Source: Tardiphaga sp. (lineage in GTDB: Bacteria; Pseudomonadota; Alphaproteobacteria; Rhizobiales; Xanthobacteraceae). From it: a stretch of DNA of 9,433 bases. The notes beneath the pieces are model-generated. The model ran no database searches, was not told the DNA's origin, and saw nothing but the letters and a program-made list of their open reading frames with translations. The stretch is from assembly GCA_028290765.1 (NCBI GenBank), contig JAQGJF010000655.1, positions 1-9,433 of the forward strand. Direction: 5' to 3'. Below, piece by piece: positions 1 through 6,155 of the stretch (positions within the stretch are counted from its first letter, which is position 1; every line of letters starts with the position of its first letter). The translations under genes were made by a program, and so were the position numbers.

Positions 1-175
1 CCGGAATCTGTAGAACGATTGATACGCCGCCACACCCATGGCGAAATAACATTCGCAATAAATTCCGCGTGAGCATGTTGTGATGATGCAGCGCAATGTT
101 TGCATCGTTCAGATACATTTGGAAACAAAACTGTTTCTTACGGATTTGTAATGATCGCGGCGATGTTCGGGTTAA
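1..175. other. Non-coding left edge, 3' of the transporter operon
   Basis: These bases lie downstream of the last permease gene, and I see no credible gene in them. The only ATG I followed here, at 39, meets a stop after three codons. A small AT-rich inverted repeat, GAAACA-AAAC-TGTTTC, sits at 122-137, within 55 bases of the permease stop. It could mark the 3' end of the operon transcript, but it lacks a GC-rich stem and a proper T-tract, so I do not call it a terminator. Whether the operon continues left of the window is unknown. A catabolic gene or an ATPase could lie there. Confidence 0.5.
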
Positions 176-1009
176 CTAAGATTTGACGGCTCCGCTGGAT
201 ATGCCGTCGATGAAACGCCGCTGCAGAACGATGAAGAAGAAGATCGTCGGCGCCGCTATCAGCGATGCCGTCGCCATCATTTCTGGCCATTGGCTGCCGT
301 ATCGGCCGCTCAACTGATAGAAACGTGCCGTGGCGGTGGCTGCGCTTTCGGTTTGCAGGAATGTGATCGAGATCAGGAATTCGTTCCAGGTATTGAGCGA
401 AACGATCAGCGCGACTGTCAACAGGCCCGGCGAGATCAACGGAAAAATGATCCGGCGGAAGATCTCGAAGTTTTCAGCGCCGTCGATCCTCGCCGCCTCT
501 TCCAGTTCGACAGGAATGGAAAGGATGTAGGTTCGCAGAAGAAATAGCGAGAATGGCGTGTAGATCGCCGCGTAAACAAACATCAACGCGAAATGATTGT
601 TGAGCAGGCCAAGTTTGGCAAACAGGAAATATAGCGGGAAGATGAACATCTGGACCGGCACGGTGGTCGTGGCCAGGAAATAAAGGCTGATGGCGATCCA
701 GCCGGGAACCCGGCGGCGGGCGATGACCCAGGCGGCGGGAGCCGCCACCAGACAAACGATGGTGACGGTGCCCACGGCAACCAGACAACTGTTCAGGAGC
801 GCCCGACCCAGACGGCTCTCGACCCAGACCTGTTTGTAGACGCCGAAATTAGGTGCCTCGGGAAATCCCAGGGGGCTGCTGAGGATCTCAAAATTGGTCC
901 TCAGACTGTTGAGGATCATCAACGCCAGCGGAAAGACGACGGAAAACGCCGCCGCGCCGAGAAAGATGTACGCGAAGAACTGCGAGGTCCTGCCCTGAAG
1001 CGGTGTCAT
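176..1009 (-). CDS. ABC sugar transporter permease, MalG/UgpE-like (CUT1)
   Basis: Inner-membrane permease of 277 aa for a carbohydrate-type (CUT1) ABC importer, the MalG-like partner of the upstream permease. Hydrophobic segments lie near residues 12-34, 70-95, 104-131, 138-160, 192-215 and 246-262, fitting the usual six helices. The cytoplasmic EAA loop that docks the ATPase is clear: EEAARIDGAENFEIFRR near 170-186, followed by IIFPLISP. The ATG at 1009 was chosen because MTPLQGRTSQ leads straight into the first helix, and because it overlaps the preceding permease stop as ATGA, typical of translational coupling. The frame stays open upstream to 1387, but that extension reads through the neighbour in another frame and has no permease character. 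It is the last gene of the operon in view. The family is certain and the substrate is not. Confidence 0.93.
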   Translation of the reverse strand: MTPLQGRTSQFFAYIFLGAAAFSVVFPLALMILNSLRTNFEILSSPLGFPEAPNFGVYKQVWVESRLGRALLNSCLVAVGTVTIVCLVAAPAAWVIARRRVPGWIAISLYFLATTTVPVQMFIFPLYFLFAKLGLLNNHFALMFVYAAIYTPFSLFLLRTYILSIPVELEEAARIDGAENFEIFRRIIFPLISPGLLTVALIVSLNTWNEFLISITFLQTESAATATARFYQLSGRYGSQWPEMMATASLIAAPTIFFFIVLQRRFIDGISSGAVKS

Positions 1010-1923
1010 GAGGCTTTTTCGGATTTGTACTGGATGCGCAGATAAACGGCGATCGCCATCAATCCGAGCATGCTCATCACCAGCGAATAGGCGGACGCCC
1101 TGCCCACGGCCATTTGCTGAAAAGCCGTCTTGTAGGCCAGCGTGCCGAGGACTTCGCTCGAAAAGCCCGGCCCGCCCTCGGTGAGAATATAGATCCAGTC
1201 GAATACCCGAAACGACCAGATGATCGACATCAGCAGCATGAACAGGACCGTCGGCAAAATCGTCGGCAGCAGTACGTAACGAAACGTCGCCGGATAGGAT
1301 GCACCGTCGACGACCGCGGCTTCGATGAGGGTGACATCGACCTGACGCAGGGCCGCGAAATAGATGATCGTCAGATAGCCCCACCAATGCCAGATATCGA
1401 CGAGCAGAACGCCGTATAACGATGTCGCAGGGTCACCCAGCGGGTTCGAGACCGATATCCCGACGCTCTGAAGCCAACCGATCACACCCGTTACCGGACT
1501 GTAGATCATGCCGCGCCAGATCTGGGCGAGGATGATGGTCGCGATCGTCACAGGCAGGAAAAACACCACCTGGAAAAACGTTCGCCCGACGCTGATGATC
1601 AGAAGCAGCGCCGCCGCGAACAGTGCAATGACCATCGGAAGCGTCACGAAGATGGTCGTAAAGATGAAATTATTCGATATCGCTTTCCAGAATCGCGCTT
1701 CGGCGAACAGGGCCCGGAAATTTTCCAGACCGATGAAATGCGGAACGCCCAGACCATTCCAGTCCGTGAACGACAGCAACAGCGTGGCGCCGACCGGAAA
1801 AGCGATGATCGAAAAACTCAGCAGCAGCGCCGGCACGACGAACAGCCAGGAAGAATCTCCATCCTGGCCGAACCACGCACGCGTGGTGCGATGAGCCTGC
1901 TTCTGCGTCGCGGCGTTGACCAT
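1006..1923 (-). CDS. ABC sugar transporter permease, MalF/UgpA-like (CUT1)
   Basis: Inner-membrane permease of 305 aa, the MalF/UgpA-type half of the translocation pore. The charged cytoplasmic N-terminus (to about residue 24) precedes a first helix near 26-52. Other hydrophobic segments lie around 86-112, 116-138, 170-192, 222-240 and 276-296. The EAA loop is EAAVVDGASYPATFRY at 201-216, followed by VLLPTILP. The signature LTEGGPGFSSEVL near 248-259 is typical of this family. The ATG at 1923 lies only 5 nt after the solute-binding protein stop and lacks a clear Shine-Dalgarno, so translation probably depends on coupling. Its stop overlaps the next permease start by 4 nt. Length is normal for the family. 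Confidence 0.94.
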   Translation of the reverse strand: MVNAATQKQAHRTTRAWFGQDGDSSWLFVVPALLLSFSIIAFPVGATLLLSFTDWNGLGVPHFIGLENFRALFAEARFWKAISNNFIFTTIFVTLPMVIALFAAALLLIISVGRTFFQVVFFLPVTIATIILAQIWRGMIYSPVTGVIGWLQSVGISVSNPLGDPATSLYGVLLVDIWHWWGYLTIIYFAALRQVDVTLIEAAVVDGASYPATFRYVLLPTILPTVLFMLLMSIIWSFRVFDWIYILTEGGPGFSSEVLGTLAYKTAFQQMAVGRASAYSLVMSMLGLMAIAVYLRIQYKSEKAS

Positions 1924-1928
1924 CGGCT

Positions 1929-3272
1929 TTAAGCGCGCGCCGGCAGTGTCTTTACCAATCCGTCCTTGAGGTCCTGCTGGAAAATTTCATTCACCTTGTC
2001 GCAGAACTGTTTCGCGGTGATCTGGCCGAGCCAGACCTCTTCCATGCCGCCCTTCATGTAGTCGTCGGTTCGCGCCGGCCAGAACGTCCACGGCGCATAA
2101 CCATAGGTCCTGGTTTGCAGCGCCTTTGTGGTCTCGAAGTTCAGCTTGACCGCCAAAGCCGTGACGCGATCCTGATTGCTCGCGGGCTCCGGCGGAGAAA
2201 CCAGCGGCGAATCCCACTCCCCTCCCCACGCTTCGGACATCGCGACGATGAATTTATGGTCGAGCAGTGCGTTGAGCACCTTGGCGGCGCCTTCGGGCAC
2301 CTGCGATGCCGCGTTGATGGCCAGATCCGCGCCTATCCCGAGCGGAAAAACCGGATAGGGAGCTGCTGAAGACAGTTTCGGGATCGGGACCCAATCCAGG
2401 TCCTGGCCGGTCTTCTTGAAAGTCTCGTCTACCCATTGAAAAGCCCAACTGCCTTGAAGCGCCATGCCGCTCTTGCCGGCGGCCATCAACGCAAAGGACT
2501 GCTGCATGCTCAGCGCAAAATATTTCTGTCCGCCGAAATAGCCTTTGTCCCACCAATCCTTAAGCAACTGGATCGATTCGACGAACGAGGGATCGTTCCA
2601 AGGCAGCTTCCCGGAAAGCGCCTGATAGACATTGTCCGGTCCCGCGCAGCAGCTGAACGACGCCCCGACATAGTGGCGATTGACGAAACGCGTTCCGGCA
2701 TTGCCGGCGGCAAGCGGCGTAATTCCCGCTTTGAGCATTTTGTCGGCGAGCGCTTCGAATTCCGCGCGCGTCGTCGGTGCGACCCATCCGTTCTTGGTGA
2801 ACAGCGTGCTGTTGTAATACAGCACCTGGGTTTCGGAGGTTTTGGGAATGGCGAAGATGGTGCCGTCATAGGTCCCCATGCCCAGCATGAATGGCACGAT
2901 CCGCTTGTCCCATTCGAACTTGCGCGCCAAATCGTTCAGCGGCAGCAGGCGCTTGGCGATCACGAAACGCTGGGTCCAGGACGGACCGTTGGTCAAAACG
3001 ATGTCCGGCCCGCTGCCGGCCGACAGCGCGACCAGCAATTGATCCGGAAGCGCGGCCCCCCGAAATTCGATGACCAGTTCATATTCGGACTGCGAAGCGT
3101 TGAATGGCTGCACCAGATGCTGGTCCAGCGCCGCCTGCTGGGCTGCCGTCGCACCTTCATACCACCACACCACGCGCTTCGGCGCGGCCTTGGCCTCGAT
3201 CGACACCAGGCCGGCCGCCGCGGCGGCCCCTGCCAGAACCGTTCTCCGGGTCATTTTTGAATCAAGGGCCAT
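1929..3272 (-). CDS. Periplasmic sugar-binding protein of the ABC importer (SBP family 1, UgpB/MalE-like)
   Basis: Extracellular solute-binding protein of 447 aa that delivers substrate to the two permeases. The N-terminus is a likely Tat signal: basic TRRTVLAG at 8-15, a run of alanines, and a probable cleavage site after SIEAKA (about residue 29). Export by Tat would mean the protein folds in the cytoplasm. Family 1 hallmarks include DGTIFAIPKTSETQVLYYN in the first lobe, followed by LFTKNGW and the SGMALQGSWAF stretch. A vicinal Cys pair (SCCAG) in the middle is less usual. The ATG at 3272 has a good Shine-Dalgarno (GGGAG at 3281-3285, 8-nt spacer). A second ATG at 3254, just before the RR motif, has none. 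It lies 27 nt after the ADP-ribosylglycohydrolase gene and 5 nt before the first permease. Many aromatic residues suit a sugar-like ligand, but the ligand is unknown. Confidence 0.93.
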   Translation of the reverse strand: MALDSKMTRRTVLAGAAAAAGLVSIEAKAAPKRVVWWYEGATAAQQAALDQHLVQPFNASQSEYELVIEFRGAALPDQLLVALSAGSGPDIVLTNGPSWTQRFVIAKRLLPLNDLARKFEWDKRIVPFMLGMGTYDGTIFAIPKTSETQVLYYNSTLFTKNGWVAPTTRAEFEALADKMLKAGITPLAAGNAGTRFVNRHYVGASFSCCAGPDNVYQALSGKLPWNDPSFVESIQLLKDWWDKGYFGGQKYFALSMQQSFALMAAGKSGMALQGSWAFQWVDETFKKTGQDLDWVPIPKLSSAAPYPVFPLGIGADLAINAASQVPEGAAKVLNALLDHKFIVAMSEAWGGEWDSPLVSPPEPASNQDRVTALAVKLNFETTKALQTRTYGYAPWTFWPARTDDYMKGGMEEVWLGQITAKQFCDKVNEIFQQDLKDGLVKTLPARA

Positions 3273-3299
3273 GCGTCGATCTCCCGAATCAATCCAACA

Positions 3300-4304
3300 T
3301 CAAATGCTGCGCGTTAAGGCCTGCATTTCGCTTTGCGCTTTCGAGCGCGCCACATCGGTCAGGCGGGCGGCAAGTTCAACCTGCGCCTGCCGGGAGTCCT
3401 TGGGCAGCAACTGGACCAGCGCGTCGCTGCCTGCCGATATGCCGCTCAGTGCGCCGCATATGCCGGCCGCCATGCACGCGATCGTGTCGGCGTCGCGCCC
3501 GAAATTGGCCCCATAGATCGCCGCTTGTTTGGGATCTCCCTTCGCCAGCCAGACGATGGCCAACGTTGCCGGCACCGTTTCGCGGCTATCGCACGCAATC
3601 GGCTTGCGGATCGTCTCCTGGTATTTTTGCCGGAAGGTTTTGTAGTCGGCTGTGGTCTGCGCGATATGCAGCGCCGATTGAATCAGCTCCAGCATTTCGG
3701 CGCCGCTCCACGGCTTGATGTAAGCCTGCGACGCCTGCAGAACGGAATCGACTGTCGCATCCCTGGCAAGGGCTTCGGCGACGGCCGCGGCGATGGCCGC
3801 CGCACCGTCCTGGCAAAACGCCACGTCGGTCACGTGAATGAGGCTGGCAATTTCCATCGCCTGCGCGGCCGCAGCGCGGGGATTGCCGGCATTGACGATG
3901 CCGACCGGGGAAATCGCCATGGCCGAACTCGAGCTCGGCATCGTTCCGGTCGCGATTGTCCGCGGCGTGTAGCCATAGCGGAGCTTAGCCGCCGCATGCA
4001 GAACGGAGGGAAAGAAGCGTCCGACCTTCTCGCCGAAGATCGCCTTGTGTTGCTCCCGCCACTGCACCGCCCAACTGTCGGCGTCGGCATAGCCATTGGT
4101 CCGGATCAGGGCAGCCGCAATCAGATCCCGCATGATCGAGTCGTCGGTGCCGTCTCCTTCGAAAGAGTCGACCCAGCCAAATTGTTTCTCGATCTGGGCC
4201 GGTTCCAGATTTTCAGTAGGCGTGCCCATGGCATCGCCGATGACCCCGAAGGCGAGACACGCGAAGGCGTGGCTCTCAAGCTTGCTGATTGCCTCAACGT
4301 CCAA
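3300..4304 (-). CDS. ADP-ribosylglycohydrolase-family (DraG/ARH-like) enzyme, first gene of the operon
   Basis: Cytoplasmic hydrolase-like protein of 334 aa in the DraG/ARH superfamily, which removes ADP-ribose from proteins or cleaves related ribosides with a two-metal (Mg/Mn) centre. The metal-site motifs are visible: GDAMGTPTE at 23-31, DGTDDS at 51-56 (Thr53, Asp54, Asp55), and the C-terminal GRDADTIACMAAG from 269 (Asp271, Asp273, Thr274). The centre therefore looks intact, although GRDADT departs from the usual GGDTDT. The start is a TTG at 4304-4302, with Shine-Dalgarno GGGAGG at 4315-4310 and a 5-nt spacer. Upstream in-frame ATGs, up to 4475, lie in or above the promoter and operator and would not be transcribed. 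The gene leads a LacI-controlled sugar importer operon, so I infer that it acts on the imported compound or a derivative, perhaps an N-glycoside. Classic DraG control of nitrogenase is less likely here. Confidence 0.88.
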   Translation of the reverse strand: MDVEAISKLESHAFACLAFGVIGDAMGTPTENLEPAQIEKQFGWVDSFEGDGTDDSIMRDLIAAALIRTNGYADADSWAVQWREQHKAIFGEKVGRFFPSVLHAAAKLRYGYTPRTIATGTMPSSSSAMAISPVGIVNAGNPRAAAAQAMEIASLIHVTDVAFCQDGAAAIAAAVAEALARDATVDSVLQASQAYIKPWSGAEMLELIQSALHIAQTTADYKTFRQKYQETIRKPIACDSRETVPATLAIVWLAKGDPKQAAIYGANFGRDADTIACMAAGICGALSGISAGSDALVQLLPKDSRQAQVELAARLTDVARSKAQSEMQALTRSI

Positions 4305-4309
4305 GCGAA

Positions 4310-4315
4310 CCTCCC
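4310..4315 (-). promoter_or_regulatory. Shine-Dalgarno that fixes the TTG start of the hydrolase gene
   Basis: On the minus strand GGGAGG is followed by TTCGC and then TTG. This near-perfect ribosome site with 5-nt spacing decides the start at 4304. No ATG or GTG competes at this distance. Confidence 0.8.
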
Positions 4316-4323
4316 GTTTATTG

Positions 4324-4352
4324 TTGTATTTTTGTAAGCGCTTACTTATGAT
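4324..4352 (+). promoter_or_regulatory. Possible lacI promoter sharing the operator
   Basis: TATGATCATA (4347-4356) is itself a palindrome, so its plus-strand reading also gives TATGAT (4347-4352). A weak -35, TTGTAT (4324-4329), stands 17 bp upstream. The operator would lie exactly in the spacer of this promoter, giving negative autoregulation. The -35 matches consensus at only three positions, and the leader to lacI would be about 120 nt, so the call is tentative. Confidence 0.35.
4334..4345. promoter_or_regulatory. LacI/GalR-type operator (perfect 12-bp palindrome GTAAGCGCTTAC)
   Basis: GTAAGCGCTTAC is a perfect palindrome with the central CG typical of LacI/GalR-family operators, close in form to GalR or CcpA sites. 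It covers the predicted transcription start of the minus-strand operon (about 4344) and lies just inside the start of the hydrolase gene. Binding here would block initiation. The adjacent LacI-family gene is the obvious ligand. Its recognition helix has Ala at the second contact position and Arg at the sixth (STATVSR), as in regulators that read GTAA-N-CG-N-TTAC sites. Confidence 0.88.
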
Positions 4353-4378
4353 CATAGAAGCACGCGCCGTCCTGTCAA
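4351..4378 (-). promoter_or_regulatory. Promoter of the hydrolase-transporter operon
   Basis: On the minus strand, TTGACA (4378-4373, perfect -35) is followed by a 16-bp spacer and TATGAT (4356-4351, one mismatch to the -10 consensus). The predicted start of transcription near 4344 falls in the GTAAGCGCTTAC operator. The untranslated leader would be about 40 nt, ending at the TTG start. Confidence 0.82.
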
Positions 4379-4430
4379 TGCAGATGACGGAAAATGCTTC
4401 TGTGCTGGCTCTTAACGGCAACCCCTTGTT

Positions 4431-4442
4431 GTATACGCTTTC
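4431..4442. promoter_or_regulatory. Degenerate second LacI-type operator
   Basis: GTATACGCTTTC matches the main operator GTAAGCGCTTAC at 9 of 12 positions and keeps the central CGCTT. It lies 97 bp from the main site, centre to centre, and 36 bp before the lacI start. It could be an auxiliary site for looping or autorepression, or chance similarity. Confidence 0.35.
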
Positions 4443-4478
4443 ATTCACAGTCCCGTTTGGGGCGACCATAGCCAAGAC

Positions 4479-5534
4479 ATGAAGAGCCTCGACTCGATCG
4501 CAGCCGTAGAGACACCCCGGGTCGCAACCGCCAGCGAAGTTGCCGAGCTCGCGGGCGTTTCGACGGCGACGGTATCCCGGGTGTTCAACAAGGTCGGCAA
4601 CATCAGCGCCAGCCGCGTCGACCGGGTTTTAGCGGCCGCCTCGCAACTGGGTTACGTTCCGCATGCCGCCGCCCGAACCCTGGCATCGCGCCGCTCAAGA
4701 CTGGTGGGCGCCATCATTCCCACCCTCGAGAACCCGAACTTCAGCCGTGCCGTCGAGGCGCTGCAGGGAATCCTGACCGACAACGGCTACACATTGCTGC
4801 TGGGCAGTTCAGGCTATGACGGCCAGAAGGAAAGCCAGCAGGTTCGCGCCCTGGTCTCGCAAGGCGTCGATGCGATCGTCTGGGTCGGAAATCTGCATCA
4901 ACCCGAAACCATCGAATTTCTGCATCGATACAAGGTTCCCTTCGTCAACATATGGGTCAACGACAGCGAACATCCGTGCATCGGCTTCGACAACAAAGCC
5001 GCGGGGCGGATCGTAGCCGACTATCTCCTGGATCTCGGCCATCGAAACATCGGCGTGATCGCCGGCGTGACCCACAACAACGATCGCGCCTCGTTGCGCG
5101 TTTCGGGTATTCGCGAGGCGCTGGAAAAGCGCGGTGTGGCGCTTCCGAATGAGATGATGATCGAGCGGCCCTATCGGATCGTTGAAGGACAAATCGGTTT
5201 TCGGGCGCTGATGGAGTCACGCCCCAAGCCGACGGCCGTCATTTGCGGGAACGACATCCTGGCGTTCGGCGCCTTGCTGGAAGCCGGTCGGCTTGGTTTT
5301 TCGGTGCCCGCCGACATGTCGATCGCCGGTTTCGACGATCTCGAATTTTCCGGCGCGCTCAGTCCTTCGTTGACGACGATCCGCATCGACGCCGAGCAGA
5401 TTGGCATTCGAACGGCCGAGCATATTTTGCGTCTGATGGCCGGGATGCCGGTCACCAAATCCACCACCATCCCGACGAGCCTGATCGTCCGCGGTAGTAC
5501 AGCGCCTCCTGCCCAACGGGAACCGCAGCCCTAA
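4479..5534 (+). CDS. LacI-family transcriptional repressor of the uptake operon
   Basis: Cytoplasmic DNA-binding regulator of 351 aa. The N-terminal helix-turn-helix spans about residues 17-37 (TASEVAELAGVSTATVSRVF). The hinge follows near 58-70 (LGYVPHAAARTLAS), and a periplasmic-binding-protein-like sensor domain runs to the end. The sensor shows the family's VGAIIPTLENPNFSRAVEALQ, CIGFDNKAAGRIVADYLLDLGH and AVICGNDILAFGALLEAGRLG stretches, and the GFDDLEFS motif. It is divergent from the hydrolase-transporter operon, with a perfect palindrome between them, so it most likely represses that operon until it binds the imported solute or a product. The start at 4479 has no clear Shine-Dalgarno. 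The roughly 15 residues before the helix-turn-helix are longer than usual, so a slightly later start remains possible. No terminator with a T-tract directly follows the TAA. Confidence 0.93.
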   Translation: MKSLDSIAAVETPRVATASEVAELAGVSTATVSRVFNKVGNISASRVDRVLAAASQLGYVPHAAARTLASRRSRLVGAIIPTLENPNFSRAVEALQGILTDNGYTLLLGSSGYDGQKESQQVRALVSQGVDAIVWVGNLHQPETIEFLHRYKVPFVNIWVNDSEHPCIGFDNKAAGRIVADYLLDLGHRNIGVIAGVTHNNDRASLRVSGIREALEKRGVALPNEMMIERPYRIVEGQIGFRALMESRPKPTAVICGNDILAFGALLEAGRLGFSVPADMSIAGFDDLEFSGALSPSLTTIRIDAEQIGIRTAEHILRLMAGMPVTKSTTIPTSLIVRGSTAPPAQREPQP

Positions 5535-5572
5535 CCTAATCCTTCCCTCTGACCAGCTGGCAACCCTTATGA

Positions 5573-5590
5573 AGTGAACATTTATTCACT
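5573..5590. repeat. Operator-like inverted repeat AGTGAA-N6-TTCACT
   Basis: Two perfect 6-bp arms are separated by six AT-rich bases. With one bulged A the similarity extends outward to ATGA and TCAT. The size and AT-rich spacer resemble a dimeric repressor site more than a terminator, since no T-tract follows. It lies 39 bp after the lacI stop. No cognate regulator gene is in the window. Confidence 0.4.
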
Positions 5591-5677
5591 CATATGAGCG
5601 CCGCATGCGAATCGCGCATGTGTTTCTGTCGAAGTCACTGGGAAATTTCATCCGAAATCTCAAAGACTTCTGCCCAC

Positions 5678-5708
5678 CGGAGCACGGAACCCGGTCTTTT
5701 CCGCTCCG
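5678..5708. repeat. Stem-loop CGGAGC/GCTCCG with inner GGAA/TTCC
   Basis: CGGAGC (5678-5683) pairs with GCTCCG (5703-5708), and GGAA (5686-5689) pairs with TTCC (5699-5702). This leaves a 2-nt bulge and a 9-nt loop. An alternative pairing, ACCGG (5676-5680) with CCGGT (5691-5695), is followed by CTTTT and looks like a weak terminator. Either could end the lacI transcript. The two structures are mutually exclusive. Confidence 0.4.
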
Positions 5709-5717
5709 CCAAAAACA

Positions 5718-5735
5718 TGTCGTTTGTTTACGACA
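5718..5735. repeat. Inverted repeat TGTCGT-N6-ACGACA
   Basis: Two perfect 6-bp arms around TTGTTT. This is suitable as a protein-binding site or small hairpin, with no T-tract. It is one of four palindromes within about 190 bp. Confidence 0.35.
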
Positions 5736-5750
5736 AGATCATGATTACAT

Positions 5751-5760
5751 AGATTAATCT
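5751..5760. repeat. Palindrome AGATTAATCT
   Basis: A perfect 10-bp palindrome. A related half, GGTTAATC, occurs at 5830-5837. It could be a regulator site upstream of the DUF1127 gene, but its length allows chance. Confidence 0.25.
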
Positions 5761-5963
5761 GAGGCGATCCAAGGCCACCCAGATGACCGCCCGCAGCCAT
5801 CGACGTTAATTTATGCAAGGGCGCCGAAAGGTTAATCATTTCTTGCCAGTGCCATGCGATAAACGCCTAGCTGCATCGCAACATTTGGACTGCTGCACTG
5901 CGATAAGATCACCTATATTCATTTCAACGATGAGGCTGCCTCCAAGGGCTGAATCGTCAAGAT

Positions 5964-5970
5964 AAGGAGA
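5964..5970 (+). promoter_or_regulatory. Strong Shine-Dalgarno of the DUF1127 gene
   Basis: AAGGAGA lies 6 nt before the ATG at 5977. It is the strongest ribosome site in the window and the main support for the short gene being real. Confidence 0.85.
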
Positions 5971-5976
5971 CTACCC

Positions 5977-6129
5977 ATGTTGCTCTCGTTCATCCGCATG
6001 ATCCAGGCGTTCCGCGACTATCAGCGCAATGTCAGCGAGCTTTCGCAGCTCAGCGATCGTGAATTGGCCGATATCGGCCTCGATCGCTCGGACATTCCGC
6101 GCGTCGCCGCCGGTTCCTACAACGGCTGA
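5977..6129 (+). CDS. DUF1127 family mini-protein (50 aa)
   Basis: Small basic/acidic protein of 50 aa. The second half, LSQLSDRELADIGLDRSDIP (residues 22-41), is the DUF1127 (YjiS-like) signature, in which LSDRELADIGL and R-DI are nearly invariant. The first half forms an amphipathic helix (SFIRMIQAFRDYQRN). Members are abundant in alphaproteobacteria. Studied examples act as small RNA-associated or regulatory proteins in stress and in carbon or phosphate metabolism, so a post-transcriptional role is plausible, though not shown here. The ATG at 5977 has a strong Shine-Dalgarno (AAGGAGA, 6-nt spacer). The gene stands alone, between the regulator and trmFO, with its own hairpins at the 3' end, and is probably monocistronic. 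It is too short for common ORF cut-offs. Confidence 0.92.
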   Translation: MLLSFIRMIQAFRDYQRNVSELSQLSDRELADIGLDRSDIPRVAAGSYNG

Positions 6130-6144
6130 TTTGATTCAGCCGTT
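6121..6144 (+). repeat. Hairpin overlapping the DUF1127 stop codon
   Basis: AACGGCTGA (6121-6129) pairs perfectly over 9 bp with TCAGCCGTT (6136-6144) around a 6-nt loop. The left arm is made of the last two sense codons and the TGA stop. No T-tract follows, so it is more likely a 3'-end stabiliser than a terminator. Confidence 0.65.
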
Positions 6145-6155
6145 GACGGACGGAT

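Larger units (their letters stand above)
5535..5976. other. 442-bp intergenic stretch rich in inverted repeats
   Basis: No convincing gene lies between lacI and the DUF1127 gene. The base composition is clearly more AT-rich than the flanks. It holds several separate palindromes (listed individually) and two copies of TGCGATAA (5855-5862 and 5899-5906), with an inverted ATCGCA between them (5875-5880). A plausible -10 box, TATATT (5914-5919), lies about 60 bp before the DUF1127 start, but its -35 (CTGCTG, 18-bp spacer) is poor. An open frame of 50 codons (5605-5757) has no ribosome site or recognisable family. A promoter for the DUF1127 gene should be here, and a small RNA is possible but unproven. 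Confidence 0.6.

Noticed and set aside
122..137. GAAACA-AAAC-TGTTTC as the operon terminator
   Set aside because: The stem is short and AT-rich and lacks a T-tract on the minus strand.
1010..1387. N-terminal extension of the second permease to an ATG at 1387
   Set aside because: It is antiparallel-free but out of frame with the first permease, which clearly codes here. The added 126 residues are Arg/His/Gly-rich with no permease features, and the ATG at 1009 overlaps the upstream stop as ATGA.
2436..3260. 274-codon plus-strand open frame
   Set aside because: Lies antisense to the solute-binding protein gene. The translation is rich in Arg, His and Gln without domain features, typical of GC-rich antisense shadow.
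3300..4304. Classic DraG controlling nitrogenase
   Set aside because: No draT or nif gene is nearby, and the operon context is a LacI-regulated sugar-type importer.
3333..4337. 334-codon plus-strand open frame
   Set aside because: Antisense to the ADP-ribosylglycohydrolase-like gene, which has intact motifs, promoter and ribosome site. The plus frame has none.
5553..5560. CCAGCTGG palindrome after lacI
   Set aside because: Eight bases with no loop or context. Expected by chance in GC-rich DNA.
5605..5757. 50-codon plus-strand frame in the intergenic stretch
   Set aside because: No Shine-Dalgarno, no family resemblance and it runs across hairpins. Kept only as a note in the intergenic entry.
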